64,000 nt of DNA from positions 186,001-250,000 of the forward strand of contig JACKKT010000002.1 in NCBI GenBank assembly GCA_024236295.1. Reading direction: 5' to 3'. Made by a program: the position numbers and the translations under genes. Shown here one piece after another: positions 35,337 to 44,108 of this stretch. The stretch is from Kordiimonadaceae bacterium (GTDB lineage: Bacteria > Pseudomonadota > Alphaproteobacteria > Sphingomonadales > Emcibacteraceae). Position 1 is the stretch's first letter; each line of letters opens with the position of its first letter. The notes under the pieces were generated by a model. It worked only from the letters and a program-made list of their open reading frames with translations. It was not told where the DNA came from and did not search any database.

Positions 35337-36050
35337 TTAACCCGGCAAATTTGCAATTACTTCATTTAAATGAGCCATCGCCTCCCCTGTCGGGCCGGGA
35401 TAATCGCCGAGGATCGGAGTATTGCCCATATACCCTATATCGGTCATTCCTTCAGGACTGGTGAAATAAGCACCAAACACCAATGTACGAAGTTTGGCAA
35501 AGAAAAGGACAGCATGTTCAAATTCAGGATCGTCTGCTTTGGCAGAATAGGCAATATCATCTATAATCTTTATCTGATCATCAGAACCCAAATCCATAAA
35601 GCCTTTTTTATAGCGTCGACTTGCTTCGTCATCCAGCCACTGAAGGCCGTTTAGAATAAGCTCCCTGTCATTATGTTGCGCTTCATATGGTGCACTGACC
35701 CATTCGTCAATGACGTCCGGAACACCGACTTCCACCGCCGAGGGACCATTTTCATCTGCCGGACAGATTATATCACTTAAATGTGCTACCAGGTTAAGCT
35801 GGTTTTTATCCAATGTTAGTGACCAGGGTGTTATCGGATTTAACATATCCGGATCCTGACCATATTTGGGTCCTGTAATTCTGCCGAATTTCATATTGGG
35901 CCAGTTGCTGCCATTTTTTACTTCCGGCAGTTCTGGGGCTGGTGCATCACAGGAAACGACAACACCGCCTATGACAACATAGGACGTTAATGACCCCAGC
36001 CATTTCAGACTGTCACGACGGTTTATTCTTGAAATATAATTTTTATTCAT
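35337..36050 (-). CDS. Gluconate 2-dehydrogenase subunit 3-like small subunit (Tat exported)
   Basis: The 237-residue protein has a Tat-type N-terminus (INRRDSLKWLGS, then hydrophobic residues and VVSCDAP with a possible lipid-modified cysteine). The Gluconate_2-dh3 domain includes LVAHLSDIICPADENGPSAVEVGVPDVIDEWV and FGAYFTSPEGMTDIGYMGN. Such small subunits pair with GMC flavoprotein subunits and lead them through the Tat pathway. The next gene, overlapping by four bases, encodes that partner. Confidence 0.88.
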   Translation of the reverse strand: MNKNYISRINRRDSLKWLGSLTSYVVIGGVVVSCDAPAPELPEVKNGSNWPNMKFGRITGPKYGQDPDMLNPITPWSLTLDKNQLNLVAHLSDIICPADENGPSAVEVGVPDVIDEWVSAPYEAQHNDRELILNGLQWLDDEASRRYKKGFMDLGSDDQIKIIDDIAYSAKADDPEFEHAVLFFAKLRTLVFGAYFTSPEGMTDIGYMGNTPILGDYPGPTGEAMAHLNEVIANLPG

Positions 36051-37738
36051 AACTGGCCCCCTTTAATTTTTGCGGCAAGCTCAGTGGCATTTTTCATTGC
36101 CAGAGTAAGGATGGTTATGGTGCAGTTTTTATGCGGGTTTGAGGCAAATACACCCCCATCCATTATATATAGGTTATCCACATCCCAGGTCTGTCCCCAT
36201 TTGTTGGTAACAGACGTTTTCGGGTTATCCCCCATTCTTGTCGTGCCAACCTCATGAATTATCTGCCCGCCAGCAAGGATCGCTTCTTCCGGTTTTCGTT
36301 TGGGCGAAGTAACATACCCACCCATGGCTTTAATAATCTTCTCACCCCATTCCAAACCGTGTGCTGTTTGATTAAGTTCTTCATCCGACCATTTCCAATG
36401 AAATTTAAGAACCGGAATACCCCATTTATCTTTTACATCAGGATCAATTTCGCAGTAACAATCATCACTGACGACCATTTCCCCACGTAAGGCAAATGTT
36501 ACATTGCTGCCATACTCATCCCTGACAGCCTGTTTAGCCGATACCCCATAGCCATCAACATTCGCGCCAACACCCATACTTGGCGCCTCGAACCCCCCAT
36601 CAATTTCAAGATGGTAACCGCGCTTGAATTTAACACTTCCATTATCCTGACCTTCATAATCCCACCAGGGGATATAAAGGTGGTTTCCGGCAAGCCCGTC
36701 TTCATTATATCTTGGGCGACCTTTAAGGGCCGGAATATGGCCGCTTATATCAGCGCCGGTACTGTCCATGAGATTTCGACCCACCTGTCCGCTTGAGTTA
36801 GCAAGCCCGTTTGGAAATTTTTCACTTTTTGAATTTAACATTAACCGCGCTGTTTCACAGGCACTGGCGGCCAGTATAACCACTCTTGCATCAACCCGGA
36901 TATCCTGCATGGTTTTTCTGTTTACAAAAGTAACCCCAGACGCCTTACCATTTTCATCCAGATGAACTTCTTTAACCATAGCGTCAGTCACTAACCTTAA
37001 ATTGCCGGTATCTTTTGCCCATGGAATAACCGATGTTGTTGTCTGGAAAGCGGCACCAATAGCACATCCGCGGCCACAATGTGTCGCATTAAAGCACGCT
37101 TCCCGGTCCCCAATTGGCCGGGTCAATACGGCGCGGCGCATTGGTACAATTGGAAGACCCAGTTTTTCACAAGCTGCCTTTACCAATAGTTCATAAACCC
37201 GCGGCTGGGCATGCGGCTGCAAAACGTCTTCGCCAGAATCGGGCACATCATAAATGCCCGGATTATTACCGGAAACACCAACCAGTTTTTCACATTTATC
37301 ATACCAGGGCTGAACTTCTTCATAATCAAGCGGCCAGTCAACACCAAGTCCGTCATGGCTGAAAGGTTTAAAATCCCGGTCATTAAAGCGGGGTACATAG
37401 CGACCGAAATGATTGGTTCGCCCTCCAAGCATCCGGGCCCGCCACCATAAAAATTCTGTTCCTTCCGCTTTTGTATAAGGCTCCCCCGGTACTGTCCAGC
37501 CACCATCCACGGTACCGTCATAATAGCCAAAATCTTTATCGGATGTACTCACTCCCCTTAATGGGGCCTGATGATTCTCCATAAACATTGGTGTTTCTGT
37601 TACCGGGTCATAATCTCGTCCCGCTTCCAGCATCAGCACACGTATGCCTGCTTCGGTCAGAATGTGGGCTGCCATGCCACCGCCCGCACCTGAACCGACG
37701 ATGACAACATCATATTCAAACCCTTCGAATGTAGCCAT
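36047..37738 (-). CDS. GMC-family FAD dehydrogenase, large subunit
   Basis: The 563-residue protein opens with the FAD motif VVIVGSGAGGGMAAHILTEAGIRVLMLEAG and has GMC segments such as GGRTNHFGRYVPRF and, near the C-terminus, GTTRMGDNPKTSVTNKWGQTWDVDNLYIMDGGVFASNPHKNCTITI with the catalytic His/Asn region. Without its own signal it would leave the cell with the Tat-tagged small subunit. Gluconate or glucose/glucoside 3-dehydrogenases have this two-subunit form plus a cytochrome c, which is not present here. The DUF1080 gene divergent from it points to 3-keto-sugar chemistry. Confidence 0.85.
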   Translation of the reverse strand: MATFEGFEYDVVIVGSGAGGGMAAHILTEAGIRVLMLEAGRDYDPVTETPMFMENHQAPLRGVSTSDKDFGYYDGTVDGGWTVPGEPYTKAEGTEFLWWRARMLGGRTNHFGRYVPRFNDRDFKPFSHDGLGVDWPLDYEEVQPWYDKCEKLVGVSGNNPGIYDVPDSGEDVLQPHAQPRVYELLVKAACEKLGLPIVPMRRAVLTRPIGDREACFNATHCGRGCAIGAAFQTTTSVIPWAKDTGNLRLVTDAMVKEVHLDENGKASGVTFVNRKTMQDIRVDARVVILAASACETARLMLNSKSEKFPNGLANSSGQVGRNLMDSTGADISGHIPALKGRPRYNEDGLAGNHLYIPWWDYEGQDNGSVKFKRGYHLEIDGGFEAPSMGVGANVDGYGVSAKQAVRDEYGSNVTFALRGEMVVSDDCYCEIDPDVKDKWGIPVLKFHWKWSDEELNQTAHGLEWGEKIIKAMGGYVTSPKRKPEEAILAGGQIIHEVGTTRMGDNPKTSVTNKWGQTWDVDNLYIMDGGVFASNPHKNCTITILTLAMKNATELAAKIKGGQL

Positions 37739-37789
37739 AACTTCTGTTCCTCCCTTAACTTTCCAAAACTATAAACCATATCAAGCGAA

Positions 37790-37818
37790 TTGACAGCCCC
37801 TAATTGTCTGATTACTCT
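37790..37818 (+). promoter_or_regulatory. Probable sigma-70 promoter of the DUF1080 gene
   Basis: TTGACA at 37790-37795, 17 bases, then TACTCT at 37813-37818 (weak -10). It lies about 35 bases before the start codon, in the region divergent from the GMC gene. Confidence 0.45.
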
Positions 37819-37853
37819 GAAATAAGAATATTCATTTTATCGGGAGCAATAAA

Positions 37854-38582
37854 TTGAAAAAAATCGCATTTATATCAGCACTCATTTTCACAATTTTATC
37901 GGGGCAGGCTTTTGCGCAAATGGTGCCCGAGCCGCGTGCAACAGAGGTCTGGGGCAAAGAGCCGGTAAAAATAACGCCGGGTGAAAATGGCTCCCCGCCT
38001 TCTGATGCTATTATTCTTGATCATTCGGCATGGGAAAGCATAGATGGCGGAGCAAATAAATGGGATAATAAAGACGGTGTGATGACCATAAACCCCGGCA
38101 CAAAGGATATCAGAACGAAACAATCCTTTGGCGACGTGCAGCTTCATATAGAATGGCGTATTCCAGAACTTGGTCCGGAATTCAAGGATCAGGACCGCGG
38201 AAACAGCGGCGTCTTTTTGCAACAGTTTTATGAGGTTCAGGTACTGGATAGTTACAACAATAAAACCTATAATAATGGACAGGCGGGTTCTCTATACAAG
38301 CAATATATACCGCTTGTGAACGCCACCAAGCCGGCAATGGAATGGCAAACATATGATATAATTTATACTGCCCCACACTTTGGCAAAAACGGCACAGTTA
38401 TAAGCCCGGCCCGCATGACCGTTCTGCATAATGGGGTTCTTATACAGAATAATGTCTCCCTTTTGGGACCAACTTTATATATCGGAGCACCGGCCTATGA
38501 ACCTCATGGTGATCTGCCGATCTATTTGCAGGATCATAATCATAAAGTCAGCTACCGAAATATCTGGGTCAGGGAACTTTAA
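37854..38582 (+). CDS. Secreted DUF1080 protein, 3-keto-disaccharide hydrolase-like
   Basis: The 242-residue product has a signal peptide (LSGQAFAQ) and a DUF1080 concanavalin-like beta-sandwich. Visible parts are AIILDHSAWESIDG, DIRTKQSFGDVQLHIEWRIP, GNSGVFLQQFYEVQVLDSYNN and the late RNIWVREL. DUF1080 proteins include the 3-keto-glucoside/3-keto-disaccharide hydrolases that cut glycosides after C3 oxidation. Next to a GMC-type dehydrogenase this is a plausible oxidise-then-cleave pair in the periplasm. The start is TTG with GGGAG upstream. Confidence 0.82.
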   Translation: MKKIAFISALIFTILSGQAFAQMVPEPRATEVWGKEPVKITPGENGSPPSDAIILDHSAWESIDGGANKWDNKDGVMTINPGTKDIRTKQSFGDVQLHIEWRIPELGPEFKDQDRGNSGVFLQQFYEVQVLDSYNNKTYNNGQAGSLYKQYIPLVNATKPAMEWQTYDIIYTAPHFGKNGTVISPARMTVLHNGVLIQNNVSLLGPTLYIGAPAYEPHGDLPIYLQDHNHKVSYRNIWVREL

Positions 38583-38657
38583 GAAAAATAAGAGGGGGGT
38601 GCGATAGTAACTATAATTAAAAAAGCAACGCCGGAAGATGAGGAAGCTATCAATGAA

Positions 38658-39104
38658 GTGATAAAAGCATCCTTTTCATCACTTTTGACATCTAAATATG
38701 AAGATATTTCACTTTCCGCAGTACTGCCACAAATTACAAGGATAAACCCGGTCCTGTTAACCTGCGGCACATATTATATTCTTCATAACGGAGAGAAAAA
38801 AATTATGGGCTGTGGTGGCTGGACTCATGAACGCCCTGGATCTAGTGACTCTATCAAAGGAGAGGCACACCTTCGCCATTTTGCCACTCACCCTAATTTT
38901 ATCGGTCGCGGGGTTGGACGGGCTATTTTTAACCACTGCAAAATAATGGCAAAGCAGGAAAATGTCCGGCGTTTTATGTGCTACGCTACGCTGAATGCAG
39001 AAATTTTTTATAAATCCCTAGGTTTTAAAACGGAAAAACCAATAAATATTGACCTGGGGGAAGGATTGTCCCTTCCCTCTCTTCTGATGACAGCAGAGAT
39101 TTAA
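38658..39104 (+). CDS. GNAT acetyltransferase, start uncertain
   Basis: GNAT-fold protein with the acetyl-CoA site HFATHPNFIGRGVGRAIFNHCK and the EIFYKSLGFK strand. From the GTG at 38658 it has 148 residues, but this removes the first beta-strand. Upstream in the same frame the residues read TIIKKATPEDEEAINEV, a normal GNAT N-terminus, with a purine-rich site at 38591-38599. The only codons near the right place are ATA, GTA and ATT, so either a non-standard start is used (about 38604-38616) or a start was lost by mutation or sequence error. Confidence 0.7.
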   Translation: MIKASFSSLLTSKYEDISLSAVLPQITRINPVLLTCGTYYILHNGEKKIMGCGGWTHERPGSSDSIKGEAHLRHFATHPNFIGRGVGRAIFNHCKIMAKQENVRRFMCYATLNAEIFYKSLGFKTEKPINIDLGEGLSLPSLLMTAEI

Positions 39105-39115
39105 TTTATAAGCTA

Positions 39116-39724
39116 CTAATTTTGTGGCAGGTTACCGGATCTGTTTACTGTTTCCCTGCCATTATAAACCAGACGCGTAGACCACGGAATTGGATTTCGA
39201 AGCGCATAATGGGCCATGCAGCCACCTTCCGCCTCGCTTAAAAGATCCATAATTTTTTCTTCCGTTTCAGGGCTTTCAATAATGACATGGGTTTCAACCA
39301 TGTCGCAGCCCCCTTCCGTCATATAACCGTGATCGCGCATATGACCTAGGTTGGTTCTGAATTTGATCCGCTGTTCCAGCTTTAAACTGTCCACCTGAAT
39401 TTTACGCGCCGTTAAAATATCGGTTAAATGCGTCATCAGGCAAAAACCAATTCCCGCAGCAAAAAAAGCAAGCGGCGGCGGTGCCGTATCCTCACCCACT
39501 GGCGGTTGTTCATCACAATATAATTTTACAGGGCTAAAACCCGGAATATTTACTGAAACCACGCCTTTCTTGGATTGCATTTTGCCAGCTTCTGCGACCA
39601 AATTCACATCGAAACAATATGGTTCGGGGTGACGGGCTTTTTTAAAAGGCCCCACTTCAAACTGTGTTGGGGCAATTGGCTCTTTGCTTCGCTCCCCTAC
39701 ATGGTAAAATTTTTCTTCTGACAT
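39116..39724 (-). CDS. OsmC/Ohr-family protein
   Basis: The 202-residue protein has the OsmC-fold thiol-peroxidase features: a first cysteine in AAGIGFCLMTHLTDIL and a second in EGGCMAHYALRNPIPW. It reduces organic hydroperoxides in characterised members. The cysteines sit at spacing close to that of OsmC-like proteins. Three acidic and glycine-rich N-terminal residues precede the domain. Divergent from an Lrp-family gene, which may regulate it. Confidence 0.8.
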   Translation of the reverse strand: MSEEKFYHVGERSKEPIAPTQFEVGPFKKARHPEPYCFDVNLVAEAGKMQSKKGVVSVNIPGFSPVKLYCDEQPPVGEDTAPPPLAFFAAGIGFCLMTHLTDILTARKIQVDSLKLEQRIKFRTNLGHMRDHGYMTEGGCDMVETHVIIESPETEEKIMDLLSEAEGGCMAHYALRNPIPWSTRLVYNGRETVNRSGNLPQN

Positions 39725-39860
39725 TTTTTGCTCCCAAATGAGTGATGAAATTAATCAGATATTACACCAATTTATTTGATGAAACCCGTCAATATCATTA
39801 TTGTTTTAGAAAAAATTGCCGTTTTCATTCATATTTTGAGCATTTATGGAGATATCCACC

Positions 39861-40328
39861 ATGATCACAGAACAGGACAAAAAGATTCTCGAAACATTAC
39901 AGGACCACGGCCGCATGCCGATCGTTGAACTGGCCGCAAAAACCAATATGTCGGAATCAACCTGCCTGCGCCGCACCAAAAGCCTGGAAGATGTTGGCAT
40001 TATCAAAGGTTACGCAGCCATACTGGACGCTGAAAAGGTCGGGTTTGACGTAATGGCCTTTGTTCAGGTCAGCATTAACCAGAATACGGAAGCCGCCTTT
40101 GACAGCTTTAAAAATGCTGTACGTGCATCTCCAAATATTCTTGAATGTTATTCACTATCCGGCCCATATGATCATCTGATGAAGGTTGTTGCCCGCAATA
40201 ATAAGGAACTTTCACATTTCATTTTAAAGACCCTTAAAACCTTCCCCGAAATTCGCGATGCCCAGACCCTGTTCGTATTGCATCAGGTAAAACATACCAT
40301 CGCACTTCCAATAGAACTTCTGGAATAA
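39861..40328 (+). CDS. Lrp/AsnC-family regulator
   Basis: The 155-residue protein (from MITEQDKK) has a winged-helix N-terminus (ILETLQDHGRMPIVELAAKTNMSESTCLRRTKSLEDVGIIKGY) and a RAM domain ending in FVLHQVKHTIALP. It resembles the other Lrp-type gene in the window but is divergent from the OsmC gene. The ATG at 39846 is in frame, but GGAG directly after it suits the later start better. Target genes and effector unknown. Confidence 0.85.
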   Translation: MITEQDKKILETLQDHGRMPIVELAAKTNMSESTCLRRTKSLEDVGIIKGYAAILDAEKVGFDVMAFVQVSINQNTEAAFDSFKNAVRASPNILECYSLSGPYDHLMKVVARNNKELSHFILKTLKTFPEIRDAQTLFVLHQVKHTIALPIELLE

Positions 40329-40388
40329 TGATTTACGAAAAATTGATCATAGATTAAAATTCAGGTTTATTTTATGGAAAATCTTTAG

Positions 40389-41168
40389 ATGATATATAAA
40401 TCGAAACTTCTTATTTTATCCTTTCTTGTCTTTTTTAGCACTGCCTTAAGTGCATATACCGAAGAGGGAAAATGGGTTTCCATTTTCAATGGAAAAAACC
40501 TCGATGGCTGGACTATAAAATTTTCAGGACAGGATGTAGGAGTTAATTTCCGGAATACATTTCGGGTCGAAGAAGGCTTGATGCGTGTTGTTTATGATAA
40601 TTTCGACACATTTGACGGTGCTTACGCTCATATTTTTTATAATAAAAAGTTATCCCATTACAAGCTCAAGTTCGATTATCGCTTTACTGGGAAACAGGTT
40701 TCTGGGTCAGAAACCTGGAATGTCCGCAACAGTGGCGTAATGTTTCATAGCCAGTCACCGGAAAGCATGTATTTTGACCAGGACTTTCCTGCATCCATCG
40801 AACTACAGCTTTTAGGTGGCTTAGGAAACGGTGAAAGCAGACGAACCGGCAACATTTGTACCCCGGGCACCGACTTTCAGATTGATGGCGTATTAATGAA
40901 AAATCATTGTTACAGATCATCATCAAAAACATATCATGGGGATCAATGGGTTCACGTTGAACTAGAAGTAAATGGTGATAAAAATATAAAACATTTCATT
41001 AACGGCGAATTGGTTTTTGAGTATGATCATACTCGCATCATCCCGGGCGAAGAGGATTCAGCTGATTTTATCACTGAGGCACTTCCATTAACCGAAGGCT
41101 ATTTAGCATTACAAGCAGAAAGCCATCCCGTAGACTTTAAGAATATAATGCTTATGAAACTTGATTGA
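40389..41168 (+). CDS. Second secreted DUF1080 protein
   Basis: The 259-residue protein has a signal peptide (STALSAYTEE) and begins its mature domain with WVSIFNGKNLDGWTIKF, a classic DUF1080 opening. It also shows RNSGVMFHSQSPESMYFDQDFPASIELQLLGG and four cysteines in NICTPGTDF and KNHCYRS that may pair. A carbohydrate-active role like the other DUF1080 protein is likely. It is followed at once by the YcaQ-like gene, whose TTG overlaps the stop, but the functions appear unrelated. Confidence 0.8.
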   Translation: MIYKSKLLILSFLVFFSTALSAYTEEGKWVSIFNGKNLDGWTIKFSGQDVGVNFRNTFRVEEGLMRVVYDNFDTFDGAYAHIFYNKKLSHYKLKFDYRFTGKQVSGSETWNVRNSGVMFHSQSPESMYFDQDFPASIELQLLGGLGNGESRRTGNICTPGTDFQIDGVLMKNHCYRSSSKTYHGDQWVHVELEVNGDKNIKHFINGELVFEYDHTRIIPGEEDSADFITEALPLTEGYLALQAESHPVDFKNIMLMKLD

Positions 41169-41170
41169 GC

Positions 41171-42352
41171 ATGTGGATGGATAACAAAAATATATTAAAA
41201 ATTTATAATAAAGATATAAAACACCTGTGGTTAAACACTACAGGGCTTGCCAATTCTCCAACCGGGTCAGTTAATGTTTCCGAACTAATAAAAAGCCTTG
41301 GCTTTGTTCAGATTGATACCATACAAAATGTCACCCGCGCTCATCACCATATATTATGGAGCCGCAATCAGAATTACCAAGAGCAAATGCTTGATCTTCT
41401 CTTAAAAAACAAGAAGGCAGTATTTGAACATTTCACCCATGATGCCTCAATTATTCCGATTGAATTTTACCCCATGTGGACAAGACAGTTTATTCGATTA
41501 AAAAAGTGGCTTGATAGCTCTGAAAGATATCAGTTAATTCTTGCTGAAGCTGACATGGATGAAATAAAAACACGTATTCAAAAGGAAGGACCTCTTTCCA
41601 CTCACGCATTTGACAGTCAAATTCGGGGAACCAAAAAAATGTGGTCACGGCCACCTCATAAAATTGCACTGGATTATATGTGGTATTGCGGCGAACTGGC
41701 GACTTCCCACAGAGAACAGTTCAAAAAATTCTATGATCTATCAGAACGTGTCATACCACACAACTTAAGACAAAAGAAATATTCTGACCGGGACCAGATC
41801 AACTGGTTATGCAATGCAGCGCTTGATCGGCTTAGTTTCGGTACATTAAAGGATATCCAGAAATTCTGGGATGCCACCACACTGGATGAAGTTAAAAAAT
41901 GGTATTCTAGGAACCCTCTAATGCCAATAAAATGGCAGACAAGTGATGGAAAATGGATAGATTCATTTGCTCATCCCGACATTGAAAAACGGCTGGATAA
42001 AATGAGTAAGCCGACATCACGCCTAAGGATAATAAATCCATTTGATCCCGCCGTCCGGGACCGTGACCGACTTAAGGATCTATTTGGATTTGATTATAAA
42101 ATCGAAATTTTTGTACCCGCTGCCAAACGGGTATGGGGATATTATGTTTACCCGCTGCTAGAAGGAGACCGCTTTGTTGGCCGGATAGAGCTTAAGGCAG
42201 ACCGAAAGAATGCTGTTTTAAACGTAATCAAATTCTGGCCGGAATCGGGAATAAAATGGGGCGCAGAGAGAAAGAAAAAACTGGAAAAGGAACTTAATCG
42301 ACTAGCAAAACTGATAAATGCGGATAAAGTAAATTGGCCCACCGAAAATTAA
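41171..42352 (+). CDS. YcaQ-family winged-helix DNA glycosylase-like protein
   Basis: The 393-residue protein matches the DUF1006/YcaQ group (AlkX in some papers), winged-helix HTH glycosylases for DNA interstrand cross-links and alkylated bases. Parts visible: LWLNTTGLANSPTG, LGFVQIDTIQNVTRAHHHILWSR (the QIDT motif near the active site), TRQFIRLKKWLD and PFDPAVRDRDRLKDLFGFDYKIEIFVPAAKRVWGYYVYPLLEGDRFVGRIELKAD. The protein would act on nucleoid DNA in the cytoplasm. It is close behind the DUF1080 gene, but may have its own promoter. Confidence 0.85.
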   Translation: MWMDNKNILKIYNKDIKHLWLNTTGLANSPTGSVNVSELIKSLGFVQIDTIQNVTRAHHHILWSRNQNYQEQMLDLLLKNKKAVFEHFTHDASIIPIEFYPMWTRQFIRLKKWLDSSERYQLILAEADMDEIKTRIQKEGPLSTHAFDSQIRGTKKMWSRPPHKIALDYMWYCGELATSHREQFKKFYDLSERVIPHNLRQKKYSDRDQINWLCNAALDRLSFGTLKDIQKFWDATTLDEVKKWYSRNPLMPIKWQTSDGKWIDSFAHPDIEKRLDKMSKPTSRLRIINPFDPAVRDRDRLKDLFGFDYKIEIFVPAAKRVWGYYVYPLLEGDRFVGRIELKADRKNAVLNVIKFWPESGIKWGAERKKKLEKELNRLAKLINADKVNWPTEN

Positions 42353-42387
42353 CAATTTCCGGCAGACCAAAAAATTTAATTCAATGG

Positions 42388-43419
42388 CTATTTTGCCAGC
42401 ACATTCGACTCTTCAAATTTTCCACTGCTTTGCTTTACACGCTCGCCAACAATAATTTCATCACCCGCCAGGGTAATTTCCATAAAATCATGCGCAACCG
42501 TCAGCGGACCTGAATAATAAGGCTTTGTGTCCTTTTCAAGCTGCGCTGCCGTTGTACCGGGTGGAATAATATGAGAATATACAGCCATGCGCGGCTTTGT
42601 TTTTGCAAAAACCAGCCCAGCCTGTTCAGGAGTTGAATGAACAGACAGACTGACGTTGGCAAGGTTAGCTTCTTTTGTGGCGCCAGGGGATGGCACCTGC
42701 ACTTCATGAATAAGTAAATCTACATTCTTACCTTCATCATTAATTCTGCTTTTTTCTGTAGAGCGGGTATCACCGGAAAAGAGAACAGAATGTCCCTTAT
42801 AATCAATTCGGAAACCTAACGTTTCACCGCGAAGTCCTAAGAGTTTACCAGTTTTAACATCAATTGGCATGTGTTCTACCGGGAAGGCAGTAATTTTAAT
42901 GCCATCTTCGTTAAAAATGACCCCTTCGGAAACCTCATCAACAATCAGTTCCGTTCCTTCAATCGGTACCCCTACCATGACCCTGTAATCAACGTCCCAT
43001 TGATAGGCTTTTTTAATATTGTCCATCATATCCTTGATACCCACAGGTCCCTGAATATGCAGGGGAACACGACGGCCAAAAAGCCAGCCGCTTAACCAGG
43101 CACTGGAAATGCTCACTGTGTGATCAAAATGAAGGTGGGTTATCAGCAAATGATCAACACCGGAAATGGCGGCAAAACCACCTGCTTCAAATAACCGTTC
43201 CCGCATACCCGGTCCTGCATCGACCAGAATTTTATGATCCCCCGCTTCAATATAAATGCTGGGCCCGTATCTTTCTGTTGATGGGCGTGGAGCCCCGGTT
43301 CCAAGAAAAGTCAGTTTCATCACATCATTTTCGGGGGAAACTACGTAACTCTGCGCCATTGCATTATTTCCGATAAAGGAAAAAATAATCAGACAAGTTA
43401 AATTTATTATTCTCTTCAT
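42388..43419 (-). CDS. Secreted metallo-beta-lactamase-fold hydrolase
   Basis: From MKRIINL the 343-residue protein has a signal peptide (SFIGNNAMAQ) and an MBL fold with HLHFDHT and GDTR zinc ligands. The layout MKLTFLGTGAPRPSTERYGPSIYIE with an RNase Z-like core points to the RNase Z/arylsulfatase branch rather than true beta-lactamases. Because it is exported, RNA processing is unlikely; an esterase, sulfatase or lactonase role fits better. It is divergent from a MarR gene across a perfect palindrome. Confidence 0.82.
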   Translation of the reverse strand: MKRIINLTCLIIFSFIGNNAMAQSYVVSPENDVMKLTFLGTGAPRPSTERYGPSIYIEAGDHKILVDAGPGMRERLFEAGGFAAISGVDHLLITHLHFDHTVSISSAWLSGWLFGRRVPLHIQGPVGIKDMMDNIKKAYQWDVDYRVMVGVPIEGTELIVDEVSEGVIFNEDGIKITAFPVEHMPIDVKTGKLLGLRGETLGFRIDYKGHSVLFSGDTRSTEKSRINDEGKNVDLLIHEVQVPSPGATKEANLANVSLSVHSTPEQAGLVFAKTKPRMAVYSHIIPPGTTAAQLEKDTKPYYSGPLTVAHDFMEITLAGDEIIVGERVKQSSGKFEESNVLAK

Positions 43420-43472
43420 TTTAAATCTCATTTTGAAATGGTTTGATTTATGCATATTAATTGAGTAAATTC

Positions 43473-43494
43473 ATTATATGCATATGCATATAAT
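43473..43494. promoter_or_regulatory. 22-bp perfect palindrome, likely MarR operator
   Basis: ATTATATGCAT followed directly by its reverse complement ATGCATATAAT lies between the divergent metallo-hydrolase and MarR genes, 53 and 65 bases from their starts. A dimeric MarR repressor of both genes is the simplest reading. Confidence 0.65.
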
Positions 43495-43559
43495 TTATAT
43501 ATACAGATAAAAATTAAGGCTGGCAACTGATATAAAAATATTCAAAAAAGAGGCTAAAA

Positions 43560-44003
43560 TTGGCAGATAATTTGCATTTTGATCTTGAGAATTTTGTTCC
43601 CTATACTGTCTCAACCCTTTCCCGGCAGTTTGCTGCACTTCTTGAAGATGCGCTTAAAAAACAAGGACTTACCTTATCAAACTGGCGGGTATTATTATGC
43701 CTGACCCATCATGAAAAAAGAACACTTAACCAGATTGTTGATTATACATTATTGCCACAGTCAACTTTAAGCCGCGCTCTGGCAAGAATGGAGGAACGTG
43801 GCTTGATCAGCCGCAACAAAAATAATCATGATCAGAGAAATTATGACATTGAAATTACAGAACTGGGCCGCGACACAATTACTATGTCATTTAATCCGGT
43901 ACTGTCAGCTTGCGAGGAACCACTTTCCTTCCTAAATGAAAATGAGAAAAAGGCATGGATGATGACCACAAAAAAAATAATTTCCCATCTTGAAAACTCT
44001 TAA
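43560..44003 (+). CDS. MarR-family regulator
   Basis: The 147-residue protein has the MarR winged helix: ALKKQGLTLSNWRVLLCLTHHEKRTLNQIVDYTLLPQSTLSRALARMEERGLISRNKNNHDQRNYDIEITELGR, including the basic wing with NNHDQRN. N- and C-terminal helices would form the dimer. The start is TTG with AAAGAGG eight bases upstream; no ATG is at the right spot. It probably controls itself and the divergent hydrolase; the ligand is unknown. Confidence 0.88.
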   Translation: MADNLHFDLENFVPYTVSTLSRQFAALLEDALKKQGLTLSNWRVLLCLTHHEKRTLNQIVDYTLLPQSTLSRALARMEERGLISRNKNNHDQRNYDIEITELGRDTITMSFNPVLSACEEPLSFLNENEKKAWMMTTKKIISHLENS

Positions 44004-44108
44004 ACTCCATTTTTGTATTATATTAAATATTTTACTCTATAAAATACACTATCCATGATAAAACTGCTGTAAATTAAACGACTTATATCGTCCTATGGAA
44101 AGTATTAT

